A stretch of DNA of 39,727 nucleotides from an uncultured Myxococcales bacterium. Lineage in GTDB: Bacteria; Myxococcota_A; Polyangia; Palsa-1104; JAEUJZ01. The notes below the pieces were generated by a model. That model did not search any database. It saw nothing but the letters and a program-made list of their open reading frames with translations, and was not told the DNA's origin. The number at the start of each line of letters is the position of its first letter. Within the stretch, counting starts at the first letter, position 1. The position numbers and the translations under genes are program-made. Location: contig CALMML010000018.1 in assembly GCA_937868485.1 (NCBI GenBank), positions 1 to 39,727 of the forward strand, read 5' to 3'. Below are positions 27,341-36,725 of the stretch, piece by piece.

Positions 27341-28132
27341 TTACTTCTTGGTGACGACGTCTTCGTCGTCTTTGTAGGCTTTGAGCACGATCACCGTGAT
27401 GTTGTCGACGCCGCCATTTTTATTGGCTTGATCGACCAGATCCGTCACGGCTTTTTCCAGGTCTTCGCCGGCGGCCAGACAGATCTTCATGATCGTCTGG
27501 TCGTCGATCATACCGGTCAGACCGTCGCAGCACAGGAAGATCGTGTCGCCTGGCAGCAGCGTGTCGTGACGGATATCAACCTGAACCGACTCACGCATAC
27601 CCAAGGCCCGCGTGATGACGTTCTTGTGAGGGAAGTTTTTCTGCTCCTCCTCCGTCATGTCGGGCTTGGCTTCTTTGTAGTCTTCGAGAAGGCTGTGGTC
27701 GCGCGTCATCTGCTTGATGACGCCGTCGCGAATGCGATAACCACGAGAGTCACCGACGTGGCTGAAGTACGACTTATCACCGCTGATCATGCAGGTGACC
27801 ATCGTCGTGCCCATGCCTTTGCACATCGGGTCTTTGGTTGCCGATTCGTGTACTTTCCAGTTCGCCAGCTTGATGCTGCAGACGAGCCGGTTTTCAACGT
27901 ACGACAGCTGCCGATCCATCTTGTACGGCCAAGTTGCTTCTTCATCGCGCGTGCGCTTGAAGAACTCCTTGACCGTCTCGGTCGCTAGCTTCGAGGCTAC
28001 TTCGCCTTTGGCATGGCCACCCATGCCGTCGGCCACGATGAAGAGCTTTTCCTCCTCTACCGTGTCGTAATAGTCCTCATTCTGCTGCCGCTTCATTCCA
28101 GGGTCGGTCTTGGCTGCGTAGCGAATCTTCAT
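27341..28132 (-). CDS. PP2C-family serine/threonine phosphatase
   Basis: This is a 263-residue metal-dependent protein phosphatase (PPM/Stp1 type) that removes phosphate from Ser/Thr residues set by bacterial Hanks-type kinases. The core motifs are complete: RQQNEDYY (18-20 NED), the metal-binding [60 protein letters not shown] and [11 protein letters not shown]. There is no signal peptide or membrane segment, so it is cytoplasmic. It precedes the FHA activator on the same strand with a 47-base gap and is likely its co-transcribed counterpart. A candidate promoter lies at 28176-28203. No kinase gene is in the window. Confidence 0.95.
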   Translation of the reverse strand: MKIRYAAKTDPGMKRQQNEDYYDTVEEEKLFIVADGMGGHAKGEVASKLATETVKEFFKRTRDEEATWPYKMDRQLSYVENRLVCSIKLANWKVHESATKDPMCKGMGTTMVTCMISGDKSYFSHVGDSRGYRIRDGVIKQMTRDHSLLEDYKEAKPDMTEEEQKNFPHKNVITRALGMRESVQVDIRHDTLLPGDTIFLCCDGLTGMIDDQTIMKICLAAGEDLEKAVTDLVDQANKNGGVDNITVIVLKAYKDDEDVVTKK

Positions 28133-28175
28133 GGTAAAGGCGCCGGGCTGTTGTGCATCTTCAGCGCAGAGTAGG

Positions 28176-28203
28176 ACTTTATCAACAGTGACGAGAAAGT
28201 CAA
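28176..28203 (-). promoter_or_regulatory. Candidate sigma-70 type promoter for the PP2C gene
   Basis: On the minus strand TTGACT (28203-28198) and TAAAGT (28181-28176) are separated by 16 bases, matching five and four of six consensus positions. Transcription would begin near 28168, about 35 bases before the ATG at 28132. Confidence 0.4.
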
Positions 28204-28335
28204 CCGGGCCGAGTTGTCACTCGATAGCTTGGTCGCTCGGTGCAAGGTAGGGAAAGTGCGCAGCTTGGCTTTCGCGATGGCATCTAATGGCTCGTCGGAA
28301 ATGTCCGCCAAGTCAACCTGATAGACTGAGGAACC

Positions 28336-29685
28336 ATGCAAACGCAGACCTCGCACAACGACCACAGCGGCTCGGACGCGCGACAATCGGCACCGCTTTC
28401 GGCCACGCTTTTGACCATCGGAGATGAGCTGAGCCGAGGCGAAATCATCGATAGCAACGCGGCCTTTTTGGGCAGTGAGCTGACCGCGCTCGGCGTGTAC
28501 GTTCGCAAGCGGATCGGCTGTAACGATCGACTGGAAGACATCGTCGCTGCGCTTGATGATGCGGCACGGTCTGGATCGCTCATTTTTGCGTCGGGAGGAC
28601 TTGGGCCCACAAGCGATGATCTGACGGTTGATGCAGTGTCGGCGTGGCTCGGGGTTTCGCCGGTTCAAGAGCCCGTTCACGAAGAGCGAATGCGTCGTCG
28701 CTTTGCCGAGCGAAACTTTGCGATCACGCCGAACAACCTGCGCCAGGTGCGCATTCCGGCGGGCGCGACCGTGCTCAGCAATCGAACGGGCGCAGCGCCG
28801 GGCTTTTCGGTGGAAAAAAACGGGGTTCGCGCCTTCTTTATGCCGGGTGTCCCGCGTGAGATGAAGCCGATGTTTAGCGAGCAAGCGGTTCCGCTGCTTT
28901 CGGCGGTGCTGCCTCAAACGGTGACGGTGCGCCGGATCTATCGAACGCTCGGACTTGGTGAATCGCACGTCGATCATCGCTTGGCGGATCTGCTCAGCTC
29001 GACGGAAGCACAGCGGCACGCGCAGCAAGTTTCCGTGACGATTCACTATCGGCTCGCGTTTCCTGAAGTGCTGGTGACGCTGGTGGCAAGCGGTGCGGAC
29101 GCGACGCGGCTGGATGAAGCGCTGGCGGTGCTGGACGTGGAAGTGCGGCGACGGCTCGGGCACGCGCTGTACGGAACGGGAGAAGACGAGCTATCGGCGG
29201 TGGTCGGAAAGGCGCTGCTTGCGCGCGGACAGACGCTGGCGACGGCAGAGTCGTGCACAGGCGGCATGATCGGTCAGACGCTGACAGCGGTGCCGGGATC
29301 GTCGGCGTATTACCTGGGCGGGGTTGTGGCGTATGACAACTCGGTGAAGCGCGGGGTGCTGGGCGTTTCCGAAGCGACGCTACAAGAACACGGAGCGGTC
29401 AGTGAAGCGTGCGTGCGCCAGATGGCTGAGTCGGTGCGGACGCTGCTCGGTGCGACGTACGGCGTGTCGGTGTCAGGCATCGCGGGACCGGGCGGCGGCA
29501 CACCCGACAAGCCGGTGGGAACGGTGTGGCTGGCTGCTTCATCGCCGGAACGGACGCTGTGTCGGCTGATTCAGTGGCCTGGAGATCGGGAGCAAGTGCG
29601 AAAGATTGCGACGGCGGCAGCGCTGAACCTGGTTCACAAGCTGATGTTTCCAGAGCGGCTGTCGGACCCGGCGCTGCGACTGTGA
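28336..29685 (+). CDS. cinA: CinA-family protein with NMN deamidase domain
   Basis: This is a 449-residue CinA protein. The N-terminal MoCF-type domain shows TIGDELSRGEIIDSNA, FASGGLGPTSDDLT and MPGVPREMKPMF, as in CinA members with ADP-ribose pyrophosphatase activity. The C-terminal PncC/CinA domain shows ATAESCTGGMIG, GVVAYDNSVKRGVLGV, VSGIAGPGGGTPDKPVGTV and a terminal ATAAALNLV. It is expected to deamidate nicotinamide mononucleotide in NAD recycling. Both halves keep the family motifs, and the length is slightly above typical (410-430), with extra N-terminal residues (MQTQTSHNDHSGSDARQSA). GAGGA precedes the ATG. It is divergent from the PP2C gene and convergent with the DUF3999 gene, so it is probably monocistronic. 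Confidence 0.95.
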   Translation: MQTQTSHNDHSGSDARQSAPLSATLLTIGDELSRGEIIDSNAAFLGSELTALGVYVRKRIGCNDRLEDIVAALDDAARSGSLIFASGGLGPTSDDLTVDAVSAWLGVSPVQEPVHEERMRRRFAERNFAITPNNLRQVRIPAGATVLSNRTGAAPGFSVEKNGVRAFFMPGVPREMKPMFSEQAVPLLSAVLPQTVTVRRIYRTLGLGESHVDHRLADLLSSTEAQRHAQQVSVTIHYRLAFPEVLVTLVASGADATRLDEALAVLDVEVRRRLGHALYGTGEDELSAVVGKALLARGQTLATAESCTGGMIGQTLTAVPGSSAYYLGGVVAYDNSVKRGVLGVSEATLQEHGAVSEACVRQMAESVRTLLGATYGVSVSGIAGPGGGTPDKPVGTVWLAASSPERTLCRLIQWPGDREQVRKIATAAALNLVHKLMFPERLSDPALRL

Positions 29686-29695
29686 CGGACGGCGC

Positions 29696-31981
29696 TTAGG
29701 CTTCGGACTTCGGCGGGCTCGGCGCGGCTTCGTTCGGAGCGTCTCCCTCGCTGGCTTGATGCGGCGCCCGAACCAAGCGAATCGACAGACCCAGCAGCAC
29801 CACCACACACAGCAGCAGCACCCCGAGCAGCACCCAGTTCATCCGTCCTTCTTGGAAGTAGTTTCCCGGCGGACGATAGCCAGGGTTTTGCGCAAGATCG
29901 CCAAGGCTTGCAAGCTTCGACGGATAGTCGACGAGCACTTGGCTCAGGCTGGCCAGATCATATGACGGACTTCCCAGCGACGGATTGCCGAGCAGCAGCC
30001 GATAGCTGTTTTGCGCATCGCCTTTGTAAATCACGCGCGGCACCGAGACGACGCCCAGCACCTGCGGAATGTCGAGCGCGGGATTGTCTCCGTTGTCGAC
30101 TTCGAGGATCAGCTCTTTGACGGGATGTCCAGGCAGTGGCAGCCGGTGAAGTCCCGCATCTTCTTCGGACAGACGCAAGATCGTCCCACTACACAGCACG
30201 GTCGCGTACGGCGTGGCTTCGCTTTTGGCTTCTCGGACACGCACGCTGCGACGATAAAACGAGCTGGACACCGTAAGCTCCAGCGCTTCCATCGGCACGA
30301 GCTGGCTTTGTCCTTGATGCATCAGCGACAAGCGATAGCGGCTTACCTTGTCGGTCGCGACGCTCGGCTCGGCGGTGATGCGTAGCTCGGTCCTTGTTTC
30401 CATGTCGTGAGGCACGATCACGTACGGCACTTGCTGATTCGAGGCATCGACGACGCGCAGATCGCCCAGATCCGATCGCAGAAACGCCAGGTCAATCGGC
30501 GACAGGAGCAGCGAATACAGCTCGATGCCATCACTCATCAGCACCGGGCGCTGCATGCGAAAGCTGGTGGTTTCCAGCGGACTTCCTGTCGTCGGAACGG
30601 CGGGCAGCGGCTGGGGCTTTTGAAAGCGTGGATTGGTCTGTTTGGGTCCCAGCGTCGCGGGCAGCAGCGTGCTCAGCTTCGCCAGTGAGTCGGTCAGCTT
30701 CGCCAAGTCATAGTCCCGGACACGCGCCGTTTCACTTCCGTAATACAGCGTGTACTGCGAGTCACGCTCGGCAGATGATCCATTTCCGACGGGACTTACC
30801 GGGAAGATCAGCCGCGAACCGTAGCCAGACACTGTCACTTGCAGCTCGCTCAGCGGCGGACTGTCTCCGTTGGCGATTTCCAGCACGATCACGCCACGAC
30901 CCGGCGCTTCGTCGAGTCCAAGCGTCAGGTTTTCGCCCGTCACTGGCTCGTCGTCGATGGGCTCGGTCGGATCCTTTTTGTCAGGCTTTTTCGTCGGTGG
31001 CTGAATCGGTCCGTCGGCGATGCGAAACAGCGTGCCTTCGGCCAGCACCTTCAGCTTGGCTTGATGGGGAAGCTGACTGCTCAGTCCTTCGGCTTCGAGC
31101 AGCCGGACCGATCGCACAAATCCGAGGTCGCGCGCGGAAAGCTGAAGCTGCAAAAAAGCCAGCTCAGGCGGCACTTCGAGTCGATACAGCGACAGGTTCT
31201 CGTCGTCTCTGTCCTTGTCCTTGCCGTGCTTGCTACTCGCGGGCGAAGGCATGGGCACCAGCGGCACATTCATCGTCCACAGCGAGCCCGGACGACTCAG
31301 CGACGACAGCGCGGTCACTCCTTGCAGCGACAGCGAGCGGAAATAGCGAAAGCGTGTGCTGATTTGAAAGCGCAGAAAGCGCGCGCGCTCGGACTTGGGC
31401 AGTCGCAGCGTCGTGTAGTGCAGCCGTCCGCCTGGCGCGTTTTGCCACGGCAGATCGAAGATTCCGACATCGCGCGCAATCACGCGGAACGGTCCGCCGG
31501 GCTCATCGCTGGCTTCGACGGTGACTCGACGACGGAACTGATGCTGCGGAATGGTCAGCTCCAGGCTCTCGAAGCGGCGAATGCTGCCCAAATCGACGAC
31601 CCAGAGCGTCTGTTCCGGCTCGTGGCGCGTGTCGATCAGCTGCCCGGAATAGCGACGCTCTTTGGACTCGGGCGCATCTTTGGTGACGACGTAGGGCACT
31701 TCTCGTCCGTCGGAACGGATCAAGCGATAGCTACCGGCTGGGACGGTGCTGGTTAGCTCGGGAGGCAGCGCGACGACCGCGAAGCCATCGGCAGGCGTTC
31801 CTTTGAGCTCGATGCGACGGAGACTTGGATAGCTCGACTGGGCGGCATCGCTGGCTGCTGCGTACAAATCAGACAGACCGACGAGCAAGCCAAGTGCAGC
31901 ACAGAGCGCGACAGAGCCTCGATGCGAACAGACGGAACGGACTGCGCGAAGCAAAGTAGACAGCGAAAGCTGATCGCTCAT
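29696..31981 (-). CDS. DUF3999 family exported membrane-anchored protein
   Basis: This is a 761-residue protein of the DUF3999 type, whose function is not established. An N-terminal hydrophobic segment (SVALCAALGLLVGLSDLYAA) acts as a signal or anchor. A long extracytoplasmic beta-rich region follows, with repeated patterns such as RRRVTVEASDEPGGPF and YRRSVRVREAKS. These are typical of DUF3999: jelly-roll-like repeats comparing an object with its expected value. One C-terminal membrane helix (WVLLGVLLLCVVVLLGLSI) and a short Glu/Pro-rich cytoplasmic tail close the protein. Its ATG overlaps the stop of the DUF2339 gene by four bases. Such adjacency of DUF2339 and DUF3999 is common across bacteria and points to a shared envelope complex. 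It is convergent with cinA. Confidence 0.88.
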   Translation of the reverse strand: MSDQLSLSTLLRAVRSVCSHRGSVALCAALGLLVGLSDLYAAASDAAQSSYPSLRRIELKGTPADGFAVVALPPELTSTVPAGSYRLIRSDGREVPYVVTKDAPESKERRYSGQLIDTRHEPEQTLWVVDLGSIRRFESLELTIPQHQFRRRVTVEASDEPGGPFRVIARDVGIFDLPWQNAPGGRLHYTTLRLPKSERARFLRFQISTRFRYFRSLSLQGVTALSSLSRPGSLWTMNVPLVPMPSPASSKHGKDKDRDDENLSLYRLEVPPELAFLQLQLSARDLGFVRSVRLLEAEGLSSQLPHQAKLKVLAEGTLFRIADGPIQPPTKKPDKKDPTEPIDDEPVTGENLTLGLDEAPGRGVIVLEIANGDSPPLSELQVTVSGYGSRLIFPVSPVGNGSSAERDSQYTLYYGSETARVRDYDLAKLTDSLAKLSTLLPATLGPKQTNPRFQKPQPLPAVPTTGSPLETTSFRMQRPVLMSDGIELYSLLLSPIDLAFLRSDLGDLRVVDASNQQVPYVIVPHDMETRTELRITAEPSVATDKVSRYRLSLMHQGQSQLVPMEALELTVSSSFYRRSVRVREAKSEATPYATVLCSGTILRLSEEDAGLHRLPLPGHPVKELILEVDNGDNPALDIPQVLGVVSVPRVIYKGDAQNSYRLLLGNPSLGSPSYDLASLSQVLVDYPSKLASLGDLAQNPGYRPPGNYFQEGRMNWVLLGVLLLCVVVLLGLSIRLVRAPHQASEGDAPNEAAPSPPKSEA

Positions 31982-34900
31982 TGTGGCTTCTCCGAGGCGG
32001 GCGCGCCCTGTTTGGGGTCCTTGGCGGTTCGGAATGCCAGTCGCTGATACAGCAGCGACACGACGAACAGCGACACCGCAAGTCCCAAAAACGACAGCGC
32101 GCGATAGATTCCGCCCACTTTCGAGAGATCATACAGAAAGACTTTTCCGACGGTGAGCAGCATCAATCCGAGCGAAAAGAAGCGCTGACCTCTGCCGCTC
32201 TGTCGCATACCGAGCACGAGCAGCGTCAGCGCGTAGATCACCCACGACAGTGATCGCGTCAGGTCGCGTGCATAGCTGCGCTCTTGCCATAGCTCGGTGT
32301 GACGTCCGACGGAAAATGCATCCGCGATCTCGACGTTGATCAGCACAAACACCAGCAACAGACCGGCGTAGTAGATGACGCCCGCGAGCGGGATTCGTCC
32401 GAGCGGAGTCAGCTCCTCGAAGCGGCGACGATACTTGGCTTCCACGGGCGCAAGTCCCGCCGAGCCCAGCAAGAACGCGACGCAGGGCACGCCGTAGCTG
32501 TAGAGCAGCCAGTTGAGCACCGGCAACCCGCGCTCGTGATAGGTCAAAAATGTTTGATCGGGCAAAAGCCGCAAGAGCACTCCGACGTAGAGCAGCAGTC
32601 CAAAGTACTTGAGCCCCGGATGCGGCAGCTTGCGATACAGCCACCAGACCGACGCTGCTTCAATCGCCCACGCGACGGCAATCCACTGTTTTTGCAGCTG
32701 AAGCGGAATCGCCAGCGCGATAAAGCCCAGTGCGACGGCAGCAAACAGCGCACGATGGGCCAAGTGACGCTCGGCCAGCTCGTCGGTAGACAGCGTCTTG
32801 GTCGCCGACGGTCTGGGCAGCGACTGAATCAGCGCGAGCGCCGTTACCGACAGCGTGGCCATCACCACCGGCAGCACGCCCACCATCGCTGCACCGATTC
32901 CCGACAGCCACGCTTTGTAAATCGGCCAGAAGAACATCGGACCGGCCAGCCCGGCTGCGACGAACAGGCTCCGACGCTGACGCAGATGCGGCACCGCCCA
33001 CAGCAGCAGCAGCGGTACGAGCAAAAACCACAGATAGAACGCTCCGTAGAGCGGCATCACCGTCGAAAAGTCGATGCGTTGAAAGTGCGCAAAATGCCAC
33101 GAGCCGAGCGTCCACGCCGACAGCGCTTCCGCCACCAGAATCACGCTCGTCACGGTCTGACGCATCACCGTCGTCAAGAGCAGCAGGTTGTAGCCGAGCA
33201 GCACGCCGAGCGCGAGACCGGGTCGCTGGCTGAGTGCCGAGTCTTGCAGCGCCACCACCACGCCGAGCATGCCCACAAACGTCGCGATGCCTGCCGAAAG
33301 CTCACTGTCCCAGCGACGATGTTTGATCGTCAGCAGCCCGAGCTGTTCAAACGGAACCATCTGCGCCGGACCCGACTGTGATCGCAGCGCAGCACGAACC
33401 TGCATGGCCACCGCAAACAGCATCGGAATCGCCAGATCGCGCAGCACCCGCGCCGCCGGTCGAACTTGCAGCAGTGCTCCGTCGGGACCGAGCGTACCCA
33501 GCAGCCAGGCCCACAGCGTCAGCATCACCATCAGCGTCGCCACTGGCTGTACAAACGGCAGCGACTGCACACGAGACCGCTCACCGAGCAGCACAAACAC
33601 CGACAGCAGCAGCGTGACCAGCACCCACGGCGGATCGGCAAAGCCGCGATGAATGACCACCGCCACAAAGCCAAGCAGGCCAAGCAGCACGACTGTCGCG
33701 CCAAGCTCTGCAAGCAGCGCTCTCGTCGTCGCGGTTTCGGTCACATCCGCGCGCTGAATCAGCGGGCCAAGCCGTGGCAGCACGCTGCCGATTCCCACCC
33801 ACAAAAGCAGCAGCAGCGTCGCGGGCCAGAGCGTCGCCAGCGTAAGCTGCTCACTTGACCACAGCACAATGCCCACACCGAGCAGCGCCGCCGAGCCCAG
33901 CAGACGCAGCGATCTTCCGTAGCGCAGGGCACCGAGAGACGAGCCCAGATAGGCCAACAGTCCAAAGCCGTACAAAAAGAGCTGACGATCGTCATAGCTT
34001 CCCGACGACAAGACACCGATGGCAGCCAGCATCGGCCACAGTCCCGCGCCCGCAGCGGCTTGATGCGCTGGCTCGGTGGTGTCCGGGTCGCGTCGACGAA
34101 GCCGAAACAGCAGCGGCAGCAGGCCAAACAGCAGCGAAAACCCGAGCGATACGCCCGCCAGGATCGGCAGATGACTCGGTCTCCAGCTCTGCGAGGCCCA
34201 CGCAAGCTGCGTCAGGCACGTTCCAAACAGCGCGGGCCACAAAAGGGCTGCCCAGCGCTCGACCGACAGCACAAACAGCCCGAGATCGACGCACAGGACC
34301 AGCGTAAACAGCAGCGGCCAGCGCTCTGCGTAGCGAGGCTCAGCGGCCAGCACCACCGAAAAGACAAACGGCCACAGCGCCGCAAACGTCGCGTTCCACA
34401 GCAGCGCTTTGTGTCGATCTGGATCGAAGCGCTTGGCGACAAACGGCACCGCGATATACATCAGCGCAAACGCCAGCGACGACACCACCAAGAACGGCAG
34501 CTTCTGCGGCGACAGATGTGTCAGCGCCCAGCCGGTCTGAATCAGCAGCGTTCCTGCCAAGCTCAGCGACAGCAGGCGATGCCAGCTCTTCTGAATCGCC
34601 ACCCACAAGAACCCCAGGTTGAGCAGCAGGATGTAGCCAAACAGCCCAGCCGGACGATCTTGGCCTGTCGACAGTGCCAGCGGGGTCGCAAAGCCGCCGA
34701 GCAGTCCCAAGATCGCGATGTAAATCGATCCGTAGCGCAGCGACAAAAGCGCCGCCGTCACCGTCGTCAGCAGCATCAGCAAAAACGTCGGCCACAGCGA
34801 GATCAGGTCGTACAGATCGTGCGCGGCAAAAAACGCGGAATACAGGATGGCGATGCCAGCTCCGCATGCGGCATTGGCTGTGACGCCGTAGCGTGGACGC

Positions 34901-35733
34901 AGGAAAAACTCGGACCCGGTCAGCGCCGACAGCGCGAGCAGCACCAGCAAGATGATCCGCAGCGTCGGACTGATCAGATCATTTTCGATGGAGTACTTGG
35001 CAAACAACGCACCCGCGACGGCCAGTGCAATGCCTCCCAGCCACGCGGCGCCACGAACACCGAGCAGCTGTTCCCAGTCAAAGCTCGGCGCTGGTTGCTG
35101 AGAAATCGTTACAGCTGGTGGTTCCGATGGGATCGACGGATTGGCGGGCGGACTCGCTGACGCAAGACCTGCGCTTGGCTGCGGCAGCACGGAGTCTGCG
35201 GGGGCGATGTCCGGTCGAGCGGTCGTCGCAGGCTCGGTGATCGGTGCAGACGCTTGGGCGGGCGGGTTTTGTTCGGCGAGACCGGCGGCTTGGGCTGCCG
35301 TAAAGACCGCATCAAGCAGTGCTGTGGGCGCTGGGGCTGCGACGGCTGGTTGGGCCGCTTCCGGCAAGACCGCGTCGTGTGTGCGCTCGTCTTCCGGTTG
35401 TGGCGCAGCACTTGGCGCGGTCGATCCGGCTGGCGTTTGAACCGCGACTTCTACGGCGGGGGACGCTGCGGGCCTGGGCGGACTCGGCTCGGCGTTGATC
35501 GCTTCCTGTAGATCTCCGAGCCGTCGCTGAAGCTGTCCGTGCGCTCGCAACAGCTCGAGCACTTGGCCGCGTAGTCGCTCGGACTCGGCGCGGGCCTGCG
35601 CAGCGAGCTGCTTATTGATCTCATCGCTGCTCTTGAACCGTCGCTGGAGATCAGACAGCTCTTGTTCTTGCTGGACCGATCGCGTGATCAGCCAAATCAA
35701 GACACCGATCGCCGGGACAAGCAGCCATTCCAT
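31978..35733 (-). CDS. DUF2339 family polytopic membrane protein
   Basis: This is a 1251-residue protein of the DUF2339 family, of unknown biochemical role. A first helix (LLVPAIGVLIWLITRSV) is followed by a short coiled coil (about 22-70). A Pro/Ala-rich low-complexity linker follows (about 85-215, for example PPANPSIPSEPPAVTI). After DWEQLLGVRGAAWLGGIAL, the recognisable DUF2339 start, comes a dense series of roughly 25-30 hydrophobic segments to the end. The conserved AIPLQLQKQWIAVAWAIEA segment and FLYDLSKVGGIYRALSFLGL lie near the C-terminus. The size is within the family's large range. It is translationally coupled to DUF3999 (ATGA overlap) and lies 38 bases after rpiA. Confidence 0.92.
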   Translation of the reverse strand: MEWLLVPAIGVLIWLITRSVQQEQELSDLQRRFKSSDEINKQLAAQARAESERLRGQVLELLRAHGQLQRRLGDLQEAINAEPSPPRPAASPAVEVAVQTPAGSTAPSAAPQPEDERTHDAVLPEAAQPAVAAPAPTALLDAVFTAAQAAGLAEQNPPAQASAPITEPATTARPDIAPADSVLPQPSAGLASASPPANPSIPSEPPAVTISQQPAPSFDWEQLLGVRGAAWLGGIALAVAGALFAKYSIENDLISPTLRIILLVLLALSALTGSEFFLRPRYGVTANAACGAGIAILYSAFFAAHDLYDLISLWPTFLLMLLTTVTAALLSLRYGSIYIAILGLLGGFATPLALSTGQDRPAGLFGYILLLNLGFLWVAIQKSWHRLLSLSLAGTLLIQTGWALTHLSPQKLPFLVVSSLAFALMYIAVPFVAKRFDPDRHKALLWNATFAALWPFVFSVVLAAEPRYAERWPLLFTLVLCVDLGLFVLSVERWAALLWPALFGTCLTQLAWASQSWRPSHLPILAGVSLGFSLLFGLLPLLFRLRRRDPDTTEPAHQAAAGAGLWPMLAAIGVLSSGSYDDRQLFLYGFGLLAYLGSSLGALRYGRSLRLLGSAALLGVGIVLWSSEQLTLATLWPATLLLLLWVGIGSVLPRLGPLIQRADVTETATTRALLAELGATVVLLGLLGFVAVVIHRGFADPPWVLVTLLLSVFVLLGERSRVQSLPFVQPVATLMVMLTLWAWLLGTLGPDGALLQVRPAARVLRDLAIPMLFAVAMQVRAALRSQSGPAQMVPFEQLGLLTIKHRRWDSELSAGIATFVGMLGVVVALQDSALSQRPGLALGVLLGYNLLLLTTVMRQTVTSVILVAEALSAWTLGSWHFAHFQRIDFSTVMPLYGAFYLWFLLVPLLLLWAVPHLRQRRSLFVAAGLAGPMFFWPIYKAWLSGIGAAMVGVLPVVMATLSVTALALIQSLPRPSATKTLSTDELAERHLAHRALFAAVALGFIALAIPLQLQKQWIAVAWAIEAASVWWLYRKLPHPGLKYFGLLLYVGVLLRLLPDQTFLTYHERGLPVLNWLLYSYGVPCVAFLLGSAGLAPVEAKYRRRFEELTPLGRIPLAGVIYYAGLLLVFVLINVEIADAFSVGRHTELWQERSYARDLTRSLSWVIYALTLLVLGMRQSGRGQRFFSLGLMLLTVGKVFLYDLSKVGGIYRALSFLGLAVSLFVVSLLYQRLAFRTAKDPKQGAPASEKPQ

Positions 35734-35771
35734 GATAAGGGTCCGGCTACTTTACCACACCCGACGTGGGA

Positions 35772-36503
35772 CTACTTCGATGTCGATTTGTATAGCGTGC
35801 GTACACTTCCATCGGGTCGTCCAATCATGGCGATGCTGGCTTCGTGACAAAATAGGCCGGTTTCGACGACGCCCAGCAGCTGCTTGAGTGCGAGATGTAG
35901 TGCCGCACAGACTGTATCGGGTCGTAGCGTGGCTTCGGCGATGAAGTGGCCGGAATCGGTGCGATACGGACTGGATCCGTCCGCGCTCAAACGGATGTGA
36001 ACGCGCTCGACCATCGGCTGCTTGGCAATGCGCTCGACCGTGTGCCGCGCGCCAAACGAGACGATCTCCACGGGAAGTGCGCGTGTTTCACCAAGCTGCG
36101 CCACGACCTTGGCTTCGTCTGCAATCACCACCATCTGCCGCGACGCCTGCGCCACCAGCTTTTCGAACAGCAGCGCACCGCCGCCTCCTTTGATGAGCTG
36201 AAGCGAGGGATCGATCTCATCGGCACCATCGATCGTCAGATCAATGGCCGGTGGTGAGCAGGGATCGATCTGATCCAGCTCAAACAGCGGCAAGCCAAGC
36301 GCTGCGGCAAGCTCTGCGGATCGTCGAGACGTTGCAACACAGCGCAGGCCGTGCAGCTTTTTGGCGGCAATACAGCGGATGGCGTGTGCGGCGGTGTCTC
36401 CGGTTCCAAGTCCCAGCGTCATGCCTGGTTTGACCAGTGCGACCGCTGCTTCGGCTGCGGCACGACGGGCAACAGTCTGTGGGGACAGCGTTTCTTGCGA
36501 CAT
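35772..36503 (-). CDS. rpiA: Ribose-5-phosphate isomerase A
   Basis: It interconverts ribose 5-phosphate and ribulose 5-phosphate in the non-oxidative pentose phosphate pathway, in the cytoplasm. The 243 residues are close to the usual 220-235. The phosphate loop is GLGTGDTAAHAI (GSTA is more common; the D for S change is unusual). The catalytic region has DLTIDGADEIDPSLQLIKG, and then GGGGALLFEKLVAQAS. The catalytic Glu/Lys set (DGADEID, KGGGG, EK) is intact, as is PVEIVSFG. It is first in a same-strand run with DUF2339 and DUF3999, and the role of that linkage is unclear. Confidence 0.94.
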   Translation of the reverse strand: MSQETLSPQTVARRAAAEAAVALVKPGMTLGLGTGDTAAHAIRCIAAKKLHGLRCVATSRRSAELAAALGLPLFELDQIDPCSPPAIDLTIDGADEIDPSLQLIKGGGGALLFEKLVAQASRQMVVIADEAKVVAQLGETRALPVEIVSFGARHTVERIAKQPMVERVHIRLSADGSSPYRTDSGHFIAEATLRPDTVCAALHLALKQLLGVVETGLFCHEASIAMIGRPDGSVRTLYKSTSK

Positions 36504-36710
36504 TGGGCGGCACCTTAGCGCAGCTTGCTTCGGCAGTTAAGCGCTCAATGTCACCGACTGTCAGCCTCTGTGCGGGACGCTCTCCTTCTGGACGGTTGGG
36601 CAGTGTCGCAAAGACCTCATTACTCAGGCTATGATTCCAGCTGAGTGTCTGGGGCTTGCGTCAGCGTCTCTTCGGGGGGCTTGCGCTGGGGGCTCGACAT
36701 GGGTGGGCAC

Positions 36711-36718
36711 AGAAGGAG
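36711..36718 (+). promoter_or_regulatory. Strong Shine-Dalgarno deciding the propeller lipoprotein start
   Basis: AGAAGGAG lies seven bases upstream of the ATG at 36726. It supports that start over upstream in-frame candidates and over the internal methionine at 36765. Confidence 0.65.
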
Positions 36719-36725
36719 CGCTTGC

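Noticed and set aside
28129-29163. Minus-strand open frame (344 codons) opposite cinA
   Set aside because: It is antisense to strong CinA motifs and overlaps the PP2C start. The Arg/His-rich translation has no domain.
30394-31362. Plus-strand open frame (322 codons) opposite the DUF3999 gene
   Set aside because: Arg/Ser/Ala-rich shadow of a recognisable minus-strand gene; no start signal.
36601-36640. Promoter for the propeller gene using TATGAT at 36630
   Set aside because: No acceptable -35 element at 16-18 bases upstream.
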